Source: Dysidea avara (lineage: Eukaryota > Porifera > Demospongiae > Dictyoceratida > Dysideidae). Taken from it: DNA of 64,000 bases. The position numbers and the translations under genes were made by a program. The DNA lies in contig NC_089285.1 of NCBI RefSeq assembly GCF_963678975.1, positions 9,906,694 to 9,970,693 on the forward strand, given 5' to 3'. Shown piece by piece: positions 11,237 to 22,744 of this stretch. Each line of letters opens with the position of its first letter. The first letter of the stretch is position 1. The notes beneath the pieces are model-generated. The model was not told the origin of the DNA and ran no database searches. It saw only the letters and a program-made list of their open reading frames with translations.

Positions 11237-14200
11237 TGTGACCTGATTTTGGAAAACCTAACTTTTTGGCACACCGGTCAAAAATGCTTTTTATAGCTTA
11301 AATAAGGTGAAATATTGTTGTGCACACTGTGTGAAAATTTCAGAGTGATTCATACAAGCGTTATAAAGTTATGGTCAATTTACTCTCCAATACATTAACT
11401 TTTCATTATTGGTTGAGTTGTGCTGTAGTATGTTTCCGTAAACTGTCCATAAGTGATTAAAGTCGACAGATGGGAACAAATCACTTCTTGACCAACTCCA
11501 TTCGCTTTAAACGATTAGAAGTGATAAAATATGGGTTCTTGTAATAATATCACGTGCCCTTGCTTAATTAAATCACATGATGTTTGAAGAGAAAGCACAT
11601 GTGTCACGGCACCACTGATTTTGTGCTTCTATTTTGCCTTACGCAGCATTCTTTTACAACTTTTATTGACCGCACAGATAATAGATGAACACGAAGGGAT
11701 GGAAAACAACAATACTAAGGAGAGGAAAATTGCTCCATTTGTTCATGGATCAAGTAAGTCTTTTATGAGTATTTGTAAGGCCGGCGCTGTAGATTCTGTG
11801 TAATATCACTCACTGGTAGAGTTTTTGTGTAATTTGACAGCGGTGTTTAACACGACAATCAATTTTTAGCTTTAGGAATTTTCTAGAGCCACTGTTCTGT
11901 TTTTTCCCAGTGCTTATAATAGGGAGCTACAGTTATAATAGAAAGTCACGTACACGGCAACAATAGGGGTTCATAATTATTTTGCTGGCAAATGTTAAAA
12001 GTTGAATTAAGCTGTCTGATTGCATACCTGTGGGTGTAAACAAGTTTTTTACTTAGCCAGGTGTCTAGGCTACTAAAGGTTTACATTGTTTACACACAGT
12101 GTGCTAGCTAAAGCCACTAGTAGTGGCCTGGATTAAAGTTAGCAATGTTGATACTCTTGTAAGTAAGTACCAAGTGAGTAAGGAACTTTGAATTAAGTTG
12201 TAATTTTACTTGGAATTTCAAGTAATAATCGGCAAGAATTGTTTTAGTCTGTTTTTGCTTTTACTGTGGTTATGTGCTAGCATATGCAAGCAGCGTAGTG
12301 TAAAATGATACCCACTTCTTCAACTGTACTATACCATGGAACTAAGAGTGTGTTTTTTAACAGCAGTTGGCAGAAGCTTGCATTGATCAGAGAACATATT
12401 GGCAGATAGCAAAAAAATTTCATGAAATTAGTGGCTTTTCAGGGTAGACATTGTATACATTTTTTTGTTAAGCCTCAAGAGAACTGTGCAATGTGGCATA
12501 CGCTTCAATGTACTAGAAATATCTACATGTCGTTTTTGAAATAATGGTCTCCAGAATGAATGACTAAGAATATTTACACACATCAGCTACATATCTAAAT
12601 AATAATGTTACTATTCTCATGGTTTAGGGACAGTGGGTTTAGGGCAGACCAAGTCCTGTGCCTCTTCAGGAACAAACTCTCCAATTTTTTCGTACAAATA
12701 CCACTGACGTTCTGCTGACAGTCCTGCTGGAACAATTACATTAGGCAGTTCACCAGGTTCTAGATGCCATGATGATGATTTCAGCAGACTGATCGTACGT
12801 TCTGGGTCATCGTGAGTGTTTTTTACCATCATTTTCCAGGGCGGCTGCTCAGAAACCTAAAATGATGCATCTGAGTGATCCCTTTTAATGCGGTTTTCAC
12901 TATTTTCTCCTCGAAGTAATCGCTCCAATTGTACATTGGAACGATGGTTGTTCCATCTTGACTGCCAACTAACTGGGCAAAATTAGGAGCAGCTGACTGG
13001 TTGACTGCAGCAACAATGTCATCAAGACAACCTATCTTGGTCTTACGATAACGTCGTTTGAAAAGACCGAAACACCAGTCAAGTGAGAATTTAGTGTGCC
13101 CGACTGGTAGAAATGAAATCTTCACTTCAGTGTGGAAACCAGTGAGTATCCTCCACATCAAATAATACATTAAATAACGATTTTTATTTTGCCCAGTACA
13201 GTTGTCTGCATGGAGGTGTACAGATGTTGCCACCTTTTCCAACATTAGATGCCTCATTAATCAGGTAGTTGATCTATAAGAAAACAATGTGTAGCACTGA
13301 TCAAACAGTATTTTCATAGATAATGTCTTACTTGCCGAGGAATCGCCTCACAGCAAATGCCAAAAATGGCACACTTACGTGGCGTGAGAAAGTATATTGG
13401 ACCTGGCTGAAAGGGATCACCTGGGTAATGCACCTATAAGCAGACAAGGTACATCTACAAAACTTTAAGTACCGTTTTTCTATAAATATAAGCTGCAAGA
13501 AATTTTCACAAGATAAATTTTCGTGTTAAAAATTTTTCACCGGTGTCCTCAAGCGACGAAAAATTTTAACAATGAATTACGTAACTTTATTAATTCTATA
13601 CGGCCATTTTTTGAGAACCAGAACGACAAGCAGCAAAACTGAAGTGTGGCATCTCCATTCCATGGAAGCTGTGCCCCAGATTTAGAAGTTGTCCGTCACA
13701 AATCAAGCAATGGACTGGAGTCGTAGAAGCTCATTCCATGCAACTTGCACATTTGTATATTGATTGTTTGTATCAATGTGGTTACATGGTGTGCTACTAG
13801 TGACTGAACCAGGAGACGGCAGAGAATTGGTTGTATCTAGATGAGCGGTGTTTGTTGGCACAGTGGTAGCAATAGGAGAAACTCTTGTTTCAGCATCAAA
13901 CAGATCTACATGTATTTCAAGTTAATGTATGTAACTTATGTGTATTAGTATTACCTTGCTGTATGTCATCACATTCATCAATATTGCTTGTGTCTACCAC
14001 AACAGACCTTGGTTTCTTTCGTTTGCGCCGCCTGGTTGTCTCTGTGGGTAATGTAAGAGGTTAAAAGGATTGCTGCGGTGGTTTCATCGCATTCCTTACC
14101 TTCTTGGTCACTGATGTTGTCACTTTTATCTAAATAATCCTGTACAAGCGCCTCAAACTGTGCATAGTCATTAGAACTTAGTCGCACAATTCCATCATTC

Positions 14201-14560
14201 GCTAAGGAGTTAATAGCCGACAAAACCCCGCTTCTTCTTGATGAATTAGCCATAGAGACTTGGCGCATAAAGAATGAAGGTTGGCACGGAAAAGAAGTTA
14301 CAGCTGGAACAAATGGGATGATTTGTAAGTTCCCGTGTTACGCATACAGTGAAATGGCTACACAGTGCGACATTTTTGGGAATATATCACGATAGAAAAT
14401 ACCTACGCGTGTAATATTTTACACCAAGAAAGAAAGATAATCTCTCTATTGTATTCATGTAAAAATATTGCCATGTGATTTGTTTTGAAAATTTTATTAT
14501 TGCTGATTTCTCAAATTTCTATTTGCGCCGAAAAGTTAGGTTTTCCAAGATCAGGTCACA
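11237..14560 (-). mobile_element. 3.3-kb DNA transposon with GQNKN-motif gene
   Basis: TGTGACCTGATTTTGGAAAA at 11237 (match running on to 11270) is mirrored by the reverse complement ending at 14560. This gives 34-bp terminal inverted repeats with two mismatches. Inside, all on the minus strand, are the exons of one broken gene (14268 down to 12617). About 1.4 kb beyond the gene toward 11237 holds no recognised coding sequence. The target duplication is not resolvable, because T-rich flanks allow several alignments. Confidence 0.75.
12617..14268 (-). pseudogene. GQNKN-motif transposase-like gene, decayed multi-exon
   Basis: Exon 1 runs 14268-14100 from an ATG and ends at a GTAAGG donor. Exon 2 runs 14041-13955 (Arg/Lys-rich, TRRRKRKKPR). 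Further blocks lie at about 13940-13700, 13435-13340 (PGPIYFLTPRKCAIFGICCE), about 13275 (INYLINEA) and 13257-12617. The last contains VHLHADNCTGQNKNRYLMYY, then GHTKFSLDWCFGLFKRRYR and, after a one-base frame change near 12832, a Pro-rich C terminus with LSAERQWYLYEKI. DNC-GQNKN and GHTKF...FG are signature blocks of a large animal transposon-associated family whose RNase-H-like role I infer. A deletion with frame loss between INYLINEA and the DNC block removes a stretch normally present, so this copy is inactive. Confidence 0.7.
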
Positions 14561-17270
14561 TTTTACTGTTAATCATGTCAATTTACTGTTAATCTATGAC
14601 ACAGTACACTATCCAGTAAAGTGATGGTAAACCTTATTTCAGTCATGTTCCAACTACAGTAAATCACGAGTCATGTAGAGCTTTAGCTGCCATAATTTAC
14701 TATTGGTTTACTACTATACTTGATTATGTAATAATTATAACCAGTGGTTTATTAACAATAAATTAAAATAATGAGTGCAAATAATAAAGATACGTATCAT
14801 ACAATGCAGGTATACATCAAGCAGTGTGTTCACGTCCATCCATCATGGTGGACACATGAGTGTTCTTTAAGATGCTTCAGTGATTTTATACTCAGGATGA
14901 TCTTTGAATAAGACAAAATACAGCACTGTATACGTATATGTAGACAACATGCATCCACATACCTTGTAACCAAGCATTGTCTATTGTCCACTTTGGAGGA
15001 TTGCTTGGAGAAGAGCTGTTTACACAGTCACCAACAACCCTGACTTTCTCATTCTGGTATGAACTTTTTAGACTGTGATTGCTGTTCCGTAACCCTTTTA
15101 TCTAGTTCTTCCAAAAAAGTAGTCGGTACTGTAATAGAATTATTTTATTAATATTAAGCAACTCACACTAAAAGCACTTGCTTGTAGAATGCCAGTGTGG
15201 ATGGTGCACTGTTATTATGTCTGATTCTTCATCATTATCCTCATCAGACATATCAGAGTAAAATATAACGGCCGGTCCTCGGCCATTTTCCGACCAAGTG
15301 GTGCTGTTGACCGATCAATGTAGCTGTTGGTCGGCCATTTGTGCCGATCAAATTTTTTACAACTGTAATTCTTTATTATTAGTCTTTATAATATGTAATA
15401 TTATAGTTATTATTATTGTCGTATCGTTAACTTTCCTTACCGAAGCTACTTAATCACTACGTGAAGTCTCAATCCCGTCGAAGCATCGACTCTATGCGCA
15501 TGCGTAAGCTAGAGCACTGCACCTCGTATTTACCCAAATTATCAATTGTGGGCTACTGTCAACATTGTGAAGAAGCGATCACTACACTGACTACACGAGT
15601 GGCGCCTTCCAAGAAGAAAGTAATGTTGGCGAAGTGGAGGTACGATATTAAGTATAAGATGGCCATTTCGTGGTTATAATCTGTAGAGATGCAGTTGTGA
15701 GGTATAGTGGTTGAAGGACGGCGATATAAGCCACACTGACTACTCCAATCACTGTAACGGGAGATACTCTAGACGACACAACTACACGTGTTTTCATCTT
15801 AAGCCGAGCTATTATTAGAATTGACAAGCATGCACATACAGCATTACAACAAACAGTAATCTAAATATAGTAATATTACATAATGTCTGTCAATCCTCGA
15901 CAGCAGTGGCTGGAGAAAGTGGAATGAAAGTCACGTGATAAAAGTGTTCTGCACACGGAAAGTTCGAGAGTAAGTTCTGATCTATTTGCTATTTACAAGA
16001 GAAACTTTAGCAATAGCTAGTTGATAATTCAATCTGTGCTGACTCAACACCACTTGTAACAAAACATTTAGCCTAGCTAAGTCTACAAACTGGCTGTACA
16101 ATACATTGATTCATAGTTTTTTGGTAAAATATGTATGCAGCAACACACATTTTGTACATGTATTACTAATAAACAATCAATTCTCTGTAAAATGCATGTG
16201 CATAAAGTTCAGTGAAAAGTAGATGAAAGTGGTCTCAGATTCAATCTCAGAGTGATCCTTTTTCAAAAAATTTCCTGGGGGGGGGGGGGGGGCATGACCC
16301 CAGACCCCCCTAGAAGGCTTGTGCTTCGCACACTAGGATAGTACACCTCTATCTTATGGCCATGCAATTTCAGAAATGGCCAATCAAATTTACTTTTGAT
16401 TGGCCATTCTGTCCGAGCGATAATTTTCCCTTATATTGTACACTGCATATAGTATAATGTCAACTGATAAACCTTTCAGGTTCTCTCCCTGGCCAATCAC
16501 TTTCCTACTTCTATCAAAAAGCTATAATAGACTAATGAAAACAAGAAATCTTGACTGTCCAACTTGCATACTACTTTCTGAGATCGGAGCTTCCAGCTTT
16601 TGTTCTGCTTGCAGATCTGCTCACTTCCCTTTTCTAAGCTTTGACACCAAATCCGATGACGTGATTCAAAGAATGTTCTAATGGATTCTGTGGGATTGCA
16701 ATAATGGTATAAGAGTAGTATAGTATAACACAGTCTTAATTGTACCATTTGTTTCAGTTAGTGTGTAGGAGTCTTCTTTCTTTAGTAGAATTTCTTCTCT
16801 TATTCTCTTCTTGACAACTCTGTTGTGCTCATCTGAAAACAAATACATAACCTATATAGCAATATACAGTACTGATAGCACTCATAAAAATATTGAAGCG
16901 TTCGAGGGCAGAATCGTTGTCCTTGCTCGATAAGTGACTCAAGGGGCTTAAAGTGACTACTCCTTGGACTACCCAGTGCTATCAAGTAATTTCTATCAAG
17001 CATTGTTGCTACATTCTCTGCAACGATTAAATTTACCTTTGTCACCGGCTGGCTAGCTATACTGAGCTAGCTCGCTTCTGTACTAGTACACCCGAATTCC
17101 GGCTGACCAATTTGCATTGTGAGCAGCCGGGCTCGAGGAGGAGCGAGCAAGGGCAGCATCATCAATAATGTCATTATGTGTATTGTGCAGTTATTATTAT
17201 ATTTATATCCATAGTAATAATATTCACAAATCAATAGATACCTACAAATTTGGATAAAATCTTCACTTAG
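14561..17270. other. Mostly non-coding; one possible unassigned exon
   Basis: A minus-strand stretch at about 15112-14963 reads openly (KVRVVGDCVNSSSPSNPPKW, then TIDNAWLQ) and ends at a GTATGT donor. An acidic stretch (SDMSDEDNDEESD) is at about 15262-15224. I do not recognise the product. The rest, including short frames at 15461-15679, 16436-16748 and 16800-17045, shows nothing I can support. Confidence 0.3.
16261..16345. repeat. Poly-G / CCCCCAGACCCCCCTAGAAG repeat, copy 1
   Basis: TTTCCT followed by a run of about 19 G and GCATGACCCCAGACC, then CCTAGAAGGCTTGTGCTTCG. The same unit recurs at 30645-30740, so it is an interspersed repeat. Confidence 0.65.
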
Positions 17271-17273
17271 CTT

Positions 17274-17988
17274 CGACAATTTTTACAGTACCATACAGAG
17301 TTCTTTTCCTTGACATCAACACAGCTACCCAAATGGTACCATCCTTTACATGGTCCATCACATGAAATCATCACAAGATTTTCAGTGCATCTGCAGTAAC
17401 AATAAACTTTAACTGTTACTAATTTCTGAGGTAATGGACGTCTGTCTCTGATAACCTGAAAAGGAGTAATTCTTTTTTTTCAAATGATGCTAGCAGGTGG
17501 CTCCTCATTTCACTTTGTTCAAAAACACAACAGGAAGGATCCTTTCCAAAGGCTAAATGAGTAATGTAAGCAATAACAAGGAGTCCGCAGTCATTCATTC
17601 CTGATTGTTTGATTACTTTGGCCATTCGAATAGCAAAGTGGTCATCACTGGTATGTATCAGCTTACTTATCAGCTTACTCAATGAATCGTTAAATCTTAA
17701 AACTGAGTTGGTAGGCTAAAGCCGCACCCCCAGGCGCCGGCTCAGTAGTCTGCTAGCACCCCGCTAAATGTGTGAAATTTATCATACCTGAAGTTCCTCA
17801 TCAAGTAGTTGTGGAAAATCTTCTGGAGAATCAAATAACGTGATGTTGGACATGGAGGATGGCTCTCGGCCAAGCATTACACTTGTACGTGCAGACTCCG
17901 TGGAACTTGAAGGTGACAATCCTGTAGAGTGAGCTGTAGAGTCACCTGTAGGCAATACATCTCTAGCTAGATCCTGAGAAACATCCAT
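17274..17988 (-). pseudogene. Ulp1-like cysteine protease plus PHD finger relic
   Basis: A first exon (17988 down to a GTATGA donor near 17788) starts at ATG and is Ser/Asp-rich. The exon at about 17700-17450 contains KQSGMNDCGLLVIAYITHLA, then FEQSEMRSHLL. The Q...DCG block carries the expected catalytic Cys and oxyanion Gln of a C48 (Ulp1/SENP-like) protease C-terminal half; the His/Asp half is not visible. After a single-base frame loss near 17462, the next frame reads VYCYCRCTENLVMISCDGPC, KGWYHLGSC and VWYCKNC, a Cys4-His-Cys3 PHD-type finger. Protease plus PHD is a combination I know from transposon-borne genes. The frameshift and missing N-terminal catalytic residues indicate a dead copy. 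Confidence 0.6.
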
Positions 17989-18278
17989 TATGATCGGTTC
18001 TCCATTCTCGATTGATCTAGCTACTTCATTTGTTTACATACCGTGGCCCAGCCTGGCTTAGAAGACTCGCCAAATGGCAGAGCATGTGCAAGTGTATATA
18101 GAGCGGCGGCCGTAATTGAACTCATGAACGGACGAAAACGAGAGTAACCTATTTAATACGTGATTGGGATTTGATATTTCTAAATATTTAATGGATTTCT
18201 AATTGGATTTCTGAGATAGTGTTCGGGAGTCCCAAGGTGTTGGCGACCCCTCGGGTCAAGTGTAATGCAATGTCAGAC

Positions 18279-18544
18279 AATTGAAGGGCCGGGTCAGCGG
18301 AAAAAGAGGACATGTGCCATTTTAGATTTTTTCATCTCTTAAAAATGAAATGGATCATTTAAGACATGTGAATAATGTTGTTACTAAGTAAACAGAATTT
18401 AAAAGTTCAAGGCAGTCTCAAATTTATTTCTTAGAAAAATTACAGCAATTCAATTATGGCCCCAAATGCTATTTAATACCCACCACATGGTCACTTTATT
18501 TTTCAAATGGCACTTGTCCCCTTTTGCCGCTAACCCCTTCAATT
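18279..18544. repeat. 266-bp MITE-like inverted-repeat element
   Basis: The left end AATTGAAGGGCCGGGTCAGC and the right end (reverse complement AATTGAAGGGGTTAGCGG) pair over about 42 bp. The pairing includes GGACATGTGCCATTT on the left versus AAATGGCACTTGTCC on the right. Confidence 0.7.
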
Positions 18545-18843
18545 ATAGTGACAGAAGGTAAAGGTTGCATTTGCCTTATCTTAGTTGCTAGGAGTGGTAC
18601 ATTCTTACAGTGCAAAAGTAATGTAGGAGAGGAGATAAATACACTAAGCTTAATTGCAGAAATTTCCCTTGTACATGTAGGCGGTGATCAGTTACTTATA
18701 AGATACAGTTCAAATAATAAACTTGACACTAGAATTAACAATATGTGGGTATAAAACAGTCAGGCATATATTTATACACACACTCAGGTTGTAAAAGAGT
18801 TTAGCTATAGTCTATAACACAAATTTACATCATTTGTAAAAAA

Positions 18844-20000
18844 CTACAAAACTTTTCTAATTATATCAGCTATGCCTGCAGCTTTGAAGCCATTCTTCAC
18901 CATGGAGTCTTTTCCTTTGATGTAATTGTAGGCATCCTCTGAATACCACTTTTGAAATTTGTCCTCAAGAAGGCAGTCTGTACAATTTGGAGGAACTTTT
19001 AGTTTTCCGTGTGGTTTGTGCTTCTCTGAGACATATGGCAGAATAATCTTTTCTATGTGCTCTTTTGTCTTCTGCTCGTTAGACCAATGGTTTGGTGTGA
19101 AGTCACATTCCAGTTTTGGGGAAACACAAATCTCGGTAGACATGCTGATGTCTTGCATAATTGCCTTGATGTATTAGCTGTAATGGAAGGAGCCCACCAC
19201 TTAATGCAGCACAAAGCACCGCAGTGATTTGCCGCTTGTCATTGACCCCTACTGCTTCGACCCTCTTTGATCCTTTAGCCTCCATTGTCCACTGCGAGCC
19301 TGGCACCACATTGATGCCAGTATGGTCCCAATTTAGAATGAGATCAGATGGCACAAAACGACAGCTTTTATATCTAGGAGGAACTGTTCTTTTAGTTCTT
19401 TAAAATGTGAAGGCTCAACTTTAGCTGATGTCGTAACTTTCTTTTCCCAAAATTTATTCGTTGATGTATTGCTTTAGCCCAAACACTGGTATAAGCTCAA
19501 TTGGTCCACTGTTTTCCTTCAACAGACCTTTATTAACTTTGTTTACTATTGCTTCACCACTAGCTATGGTAACAGCAGTAGTAATGATCCCCTTCTTGAC
19601 TAGCTATAGTAACAGCAGTAGTAATGATCCCCTTCTTCTCACGAACCTCCTTGATGTAACTTATCACCTGTCGATCTAAATTTTCACCCAGCAAAGGTGG
19701 TCTTCCTCTTTTCATCTGAGGCAAACTTTTAACTTCAACATCCCTCTTCTTGTCACCACTCTCCTTTAGCAGACACTTCATCTCAGCTACATGTTTCACT
19801 TTCCACGTACTGACAGAGCAATTTTTGATCTCTGTATGAAATTCTTTTGCATACCTTCGTATAGCTGCTTGGTTTCCAAAGGCGAAAGCATGCTTTGCAA
19901 TCTATGCCTGTTGAACAGGCGTTAACCTTACATAAAAACCTCGCTTGCGTTCAATGGGGTGTTCACGAGTGTGGTTCCTTGAAGAACAAGCCTTGGCATA
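18844..20000 (-). pseudogene. pogo/Tigger-like (DDE_1) transposase relic
   Basis: Read on the minus strand from about 19995. A helix-turn-helix block LTPVQQA, stop (CAG to TAG), IAKHAFAFGNQAAIRRYAKE is followed by KRGRPPLLGENLDRQVISYI. Then come LLKENSGPIELIPVFG, the first catalytic region LILNWDHTGINVVPGSQWTM and the C-terminal FTPNHWSNEQKTKEHIEKII. Near 19000 the text jumps from YVSEKHK to VPPNCTD. This shows an internal deletion that removed the second catalytic Asp region (normally within an xIDNFxGQ-type block). A 40-bp tandem duplication (19561/19601) and several frame changes also interrupt it. No terminal repeats were identified. Confidence 0.8.
19561..19640. repeat. 40-bp tandem duplication
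   Basis: TAGCTATGGTAACAGCAGTA at 19561 repeats at 19601 with one transition; the period is exactly 40 bp. It lies inside the pogo relic and disrupts its frame. Confidence 0.85.
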
Positions 20001-20239
20001 AGCATCGTTGCCGTCTCATATTGCTTCAGGTGGTACAACTGCAGACAAGGGGCCATTTGGATCAGGCAGTTGTTTATCTTGGCATTTTACAACAACTCCT
20101 ACGGTGAGCTTGAAGTAGCAATATAGACTATTCATCACAGTAACTACAATCACAGTAAAATAGCTACAACAAGACTCTTCACATAAAGATATGGTGACAC
20201 CAGCTCTCAGTCACGGGCTAAAATGTTAGCCTTCAACAC

Positions 20240-20760
20240 GTGATCGAAAACGTAATATTTAATAACATCATAACACTGATTTGCCTATGCATTCTCTATA
20301 ACAAAACTTTCGAAGAATTTATTTTCGAAGGGAATACATCCTGCAAAATATTCCAAAATAAATTACTTTTGACAATAACCCACTATACGGTATTGGCAAA
20401 TATTTATGATGGAGTAATATGGAAATCTGTCCTTAACGTTAATGGAGAAACTTTTATGCAATGCCGCTACTGCAATGGACTATTAATCAGTATTGATTGG
20501 TTCCAACCAATTAAGCATGTACAATACAGTATAGGTGCCATTTATTTAGTTTTAAATTTGCCTTGCAGCTTTAAGGTATCTGAAAAAAACATAATTTTGT
20601 CTGGATTTTCCTGGACCAAATAAACCAGGTTTACATGTAAATCATTCTTAGAACCATTGGTAGTAGATTTACAAAAGCTTTGGAAAGGAGTAGAAATTGA
20701 AACAAGTGAAGCACCTCTGCAATCCGCGCATGTACTAAAAGGAAGAAATGGTGAAGCACC
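20240..20760 (+). pseudogene. Tnp2/CACTA-like transposase fragment
   Basis: The plus-strand frame has LANIYDGVIWKSVLNVNGET, then IDWFQPIKHVQYSIGAIYLV followed by LNLP and EKNIILSG. After a frame change it continues as KSFLEPLVVDLQKLWKGVEI. The WFQPF-H-YS-GAIYL-NLPR ... PL-xEL-LW-G order is the centre of Tnp2-type transposases. About 170 residues of a protein usually near 1000 remain. The frame starts upstream without a plausible initiator, so it is a fragment. Confidence 0.7.
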
Positions 20761-20984
20761 CCAGTTATATTAATTATCGTGTGAAAAGTGAAGTATCCAT
20801 TACGCTTTGTTGTCTGCTATGTTCAACCCGTTACACAGCAGTACAAATCAAGAACTGTTCGAAAAGCACCTTTGCAATCAAAATAGTCACCACAAAAATA
20901 CGGACAATTTCCATTATGAAGGGAAGCCATCACGTGCTACCACCAAATCAACACTTTGCTGTCAGCAAAGATGAATGGGACGTA

Positions 20985-21320
20985 CTGCAGTATGCCAAAA
21001 GGCATCAGTTGGGCTGAAACGACATCGAACGGAAAAATTCAAGCCCATAGTCTGAGCCGTTATCCAGTTACGCTTGTCTGAAGGCATCAGGCAGTCAGTC
21101 AGTCAATCAGTCAGTAGAAAATTCCGTTAAATAAAATATTTCTTAAAATTCCGTAGCAACTTGTTGAAAGCATTTTGGGTCGATCTGAAAGTTTGTTTGG
21201 GCTTAGTTTTACCTAACAATACCGCCTCATCGTCATCAAGGAAAATTGAGGCTGGATTTTGGGTGATACTATTCTGTGGGCCACGCCTACTCCTTTGTGG
21301 TCCCTACTATACAGTAACTA
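20985..21320 (+). repeat. Dispersed repeat R1, copy 1
   Basis: Runs from TATGCCAAAAGGCATCAGTT through ATCCAGTTACGCTTGTCTGA, a (CAGT)n-like tract and TTGTTGAAAGCATTTTGGGT to the CCTACTCCTTTGTGGTCCCT end. The inverted copy lies at 42495-42890 and a diverged copy at 58435-58720. Confidence 0.8.
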
Positions 21321-22744
21321 TTGTACTGTATGACTTGTACTCAATTATTGCATCCTGTAGACAATATGGTGCAGTAGACATAAACTAGGCTTGCTCACTG
21401 TAAGCCTGGGTTACAACACGTTATAGTACGATTGTTTAGCTTTGATTTTAAAGTATTTGGAAACTGAGCACGCAAAAGTACCATTTTTTGCATGGAGTTA
21501 GTATACACCCCTAACTGTTGTTTCAAGGTAGGAGCCAATATGAATGGAATCTGAAATATTTACATCTGATTGATCTTTTGCATTATTTGATACTGTTAAG
21601 TGCCACATAGCTGTACATTACTCTTTACCAACCTGTCTGAGCAAGCTTTAAGTATATTTACTGCTATTTCAATAGCTTTGAGTTGCCTTGGTTGTAGAGG
21701 TGTACCGATAATCATATCGGCTACAATATTGGTCACCGATATGGTAATTTTTACCAATATCGGTATTGGTACAGAACATTCTTTTGGTATGTGAACAGTG
21801 AACATATACAGTAGGGAGTAAAAAAAAGTTAACGTATTGTATTCGTAATTACAAGTAATTACGATTATAATTAACTCGTAATTACGATTGTAATTACGAA
21901 TAAACTTGCAGTACTACGGTTGGTTCATGTCATAACTACAAATTGTATTACACTGTAACTACAAAAATTATACGGTGTATATATGTAGCCAACTACAATT
22001 TATACTTACCTTGTAACTACACGTAATTTTTAATTTTTTGACTAGCTAGCTAGCTACACGTACTTTACCTTTATATATCATACGTAGTACATGATAACCA
22101 ACTGTGTGCAACTTTTATGCATATACCTTCTCCACTCTGTAGGAAGAGCAGTACGTAGCTACGCACGTAGTAGTTTGAGACACTGATCCGTCACTGCTTC
22201 AGTTCTGTGCGACGTCATGCATCTTGAGTTACCGGGCCTAATCCTGCTGGTTAGTATAGTATTATAGTTGCTGTGTCATAACGTAGGTTTATGATTTTAG
22301 ATTGGCGAGTGATAAGAGAGACAAGCTGATCCTCTACAGAAACAAATTTGGACGCATAATAATAATAATTTTAACTATAGCTACAGTATTACTTTTTTTT
22401 TTTGGTTTTTTTTGTTGTTGTTTTGCAATGTTCGCTATAGCAATTAAATAAAACTGCTGTACATATGTAGCTATAGCTTACCCGTGATAACTTCCTGGCT
22501 GTTATAGATGTGTGGGGTACGTATATCCATCGTCCTATGAATCTGTTGTCAACTTTGGCTTTTCGCCTGGTTATCTGTAAGGAGAAAACCCTAGGAGCTG
22601 TCCGTGACTAAATGCATGTCGGGTGTGACTATAATTGCACACACTGAAATTACGGTCAGTTTATGTACGTATAACTACGTATATCAATGTGGTCAACTGT
22701 TAAGACGAAGATACTAAGACCTATCTATCAGTACAGCATCTACA
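21321..22744. other. Non-coding; upstream region of the BEN-type gene
   Basis: Contains an ACCGATA/TATCGG repeat at 21690-21775 and TAATTACGA-type palindromes at 21835-21900. A poly-T tract lies at 22390-22420. No promoter element can be assigned with confidence. Confidence 0.4.

Noticed and set aside
21690..21780. hAT-type terminus suggested by GAGGTGTACCGATA
   Set aside because: A possible palindromic end, but no partner terminus or duplication within the window.
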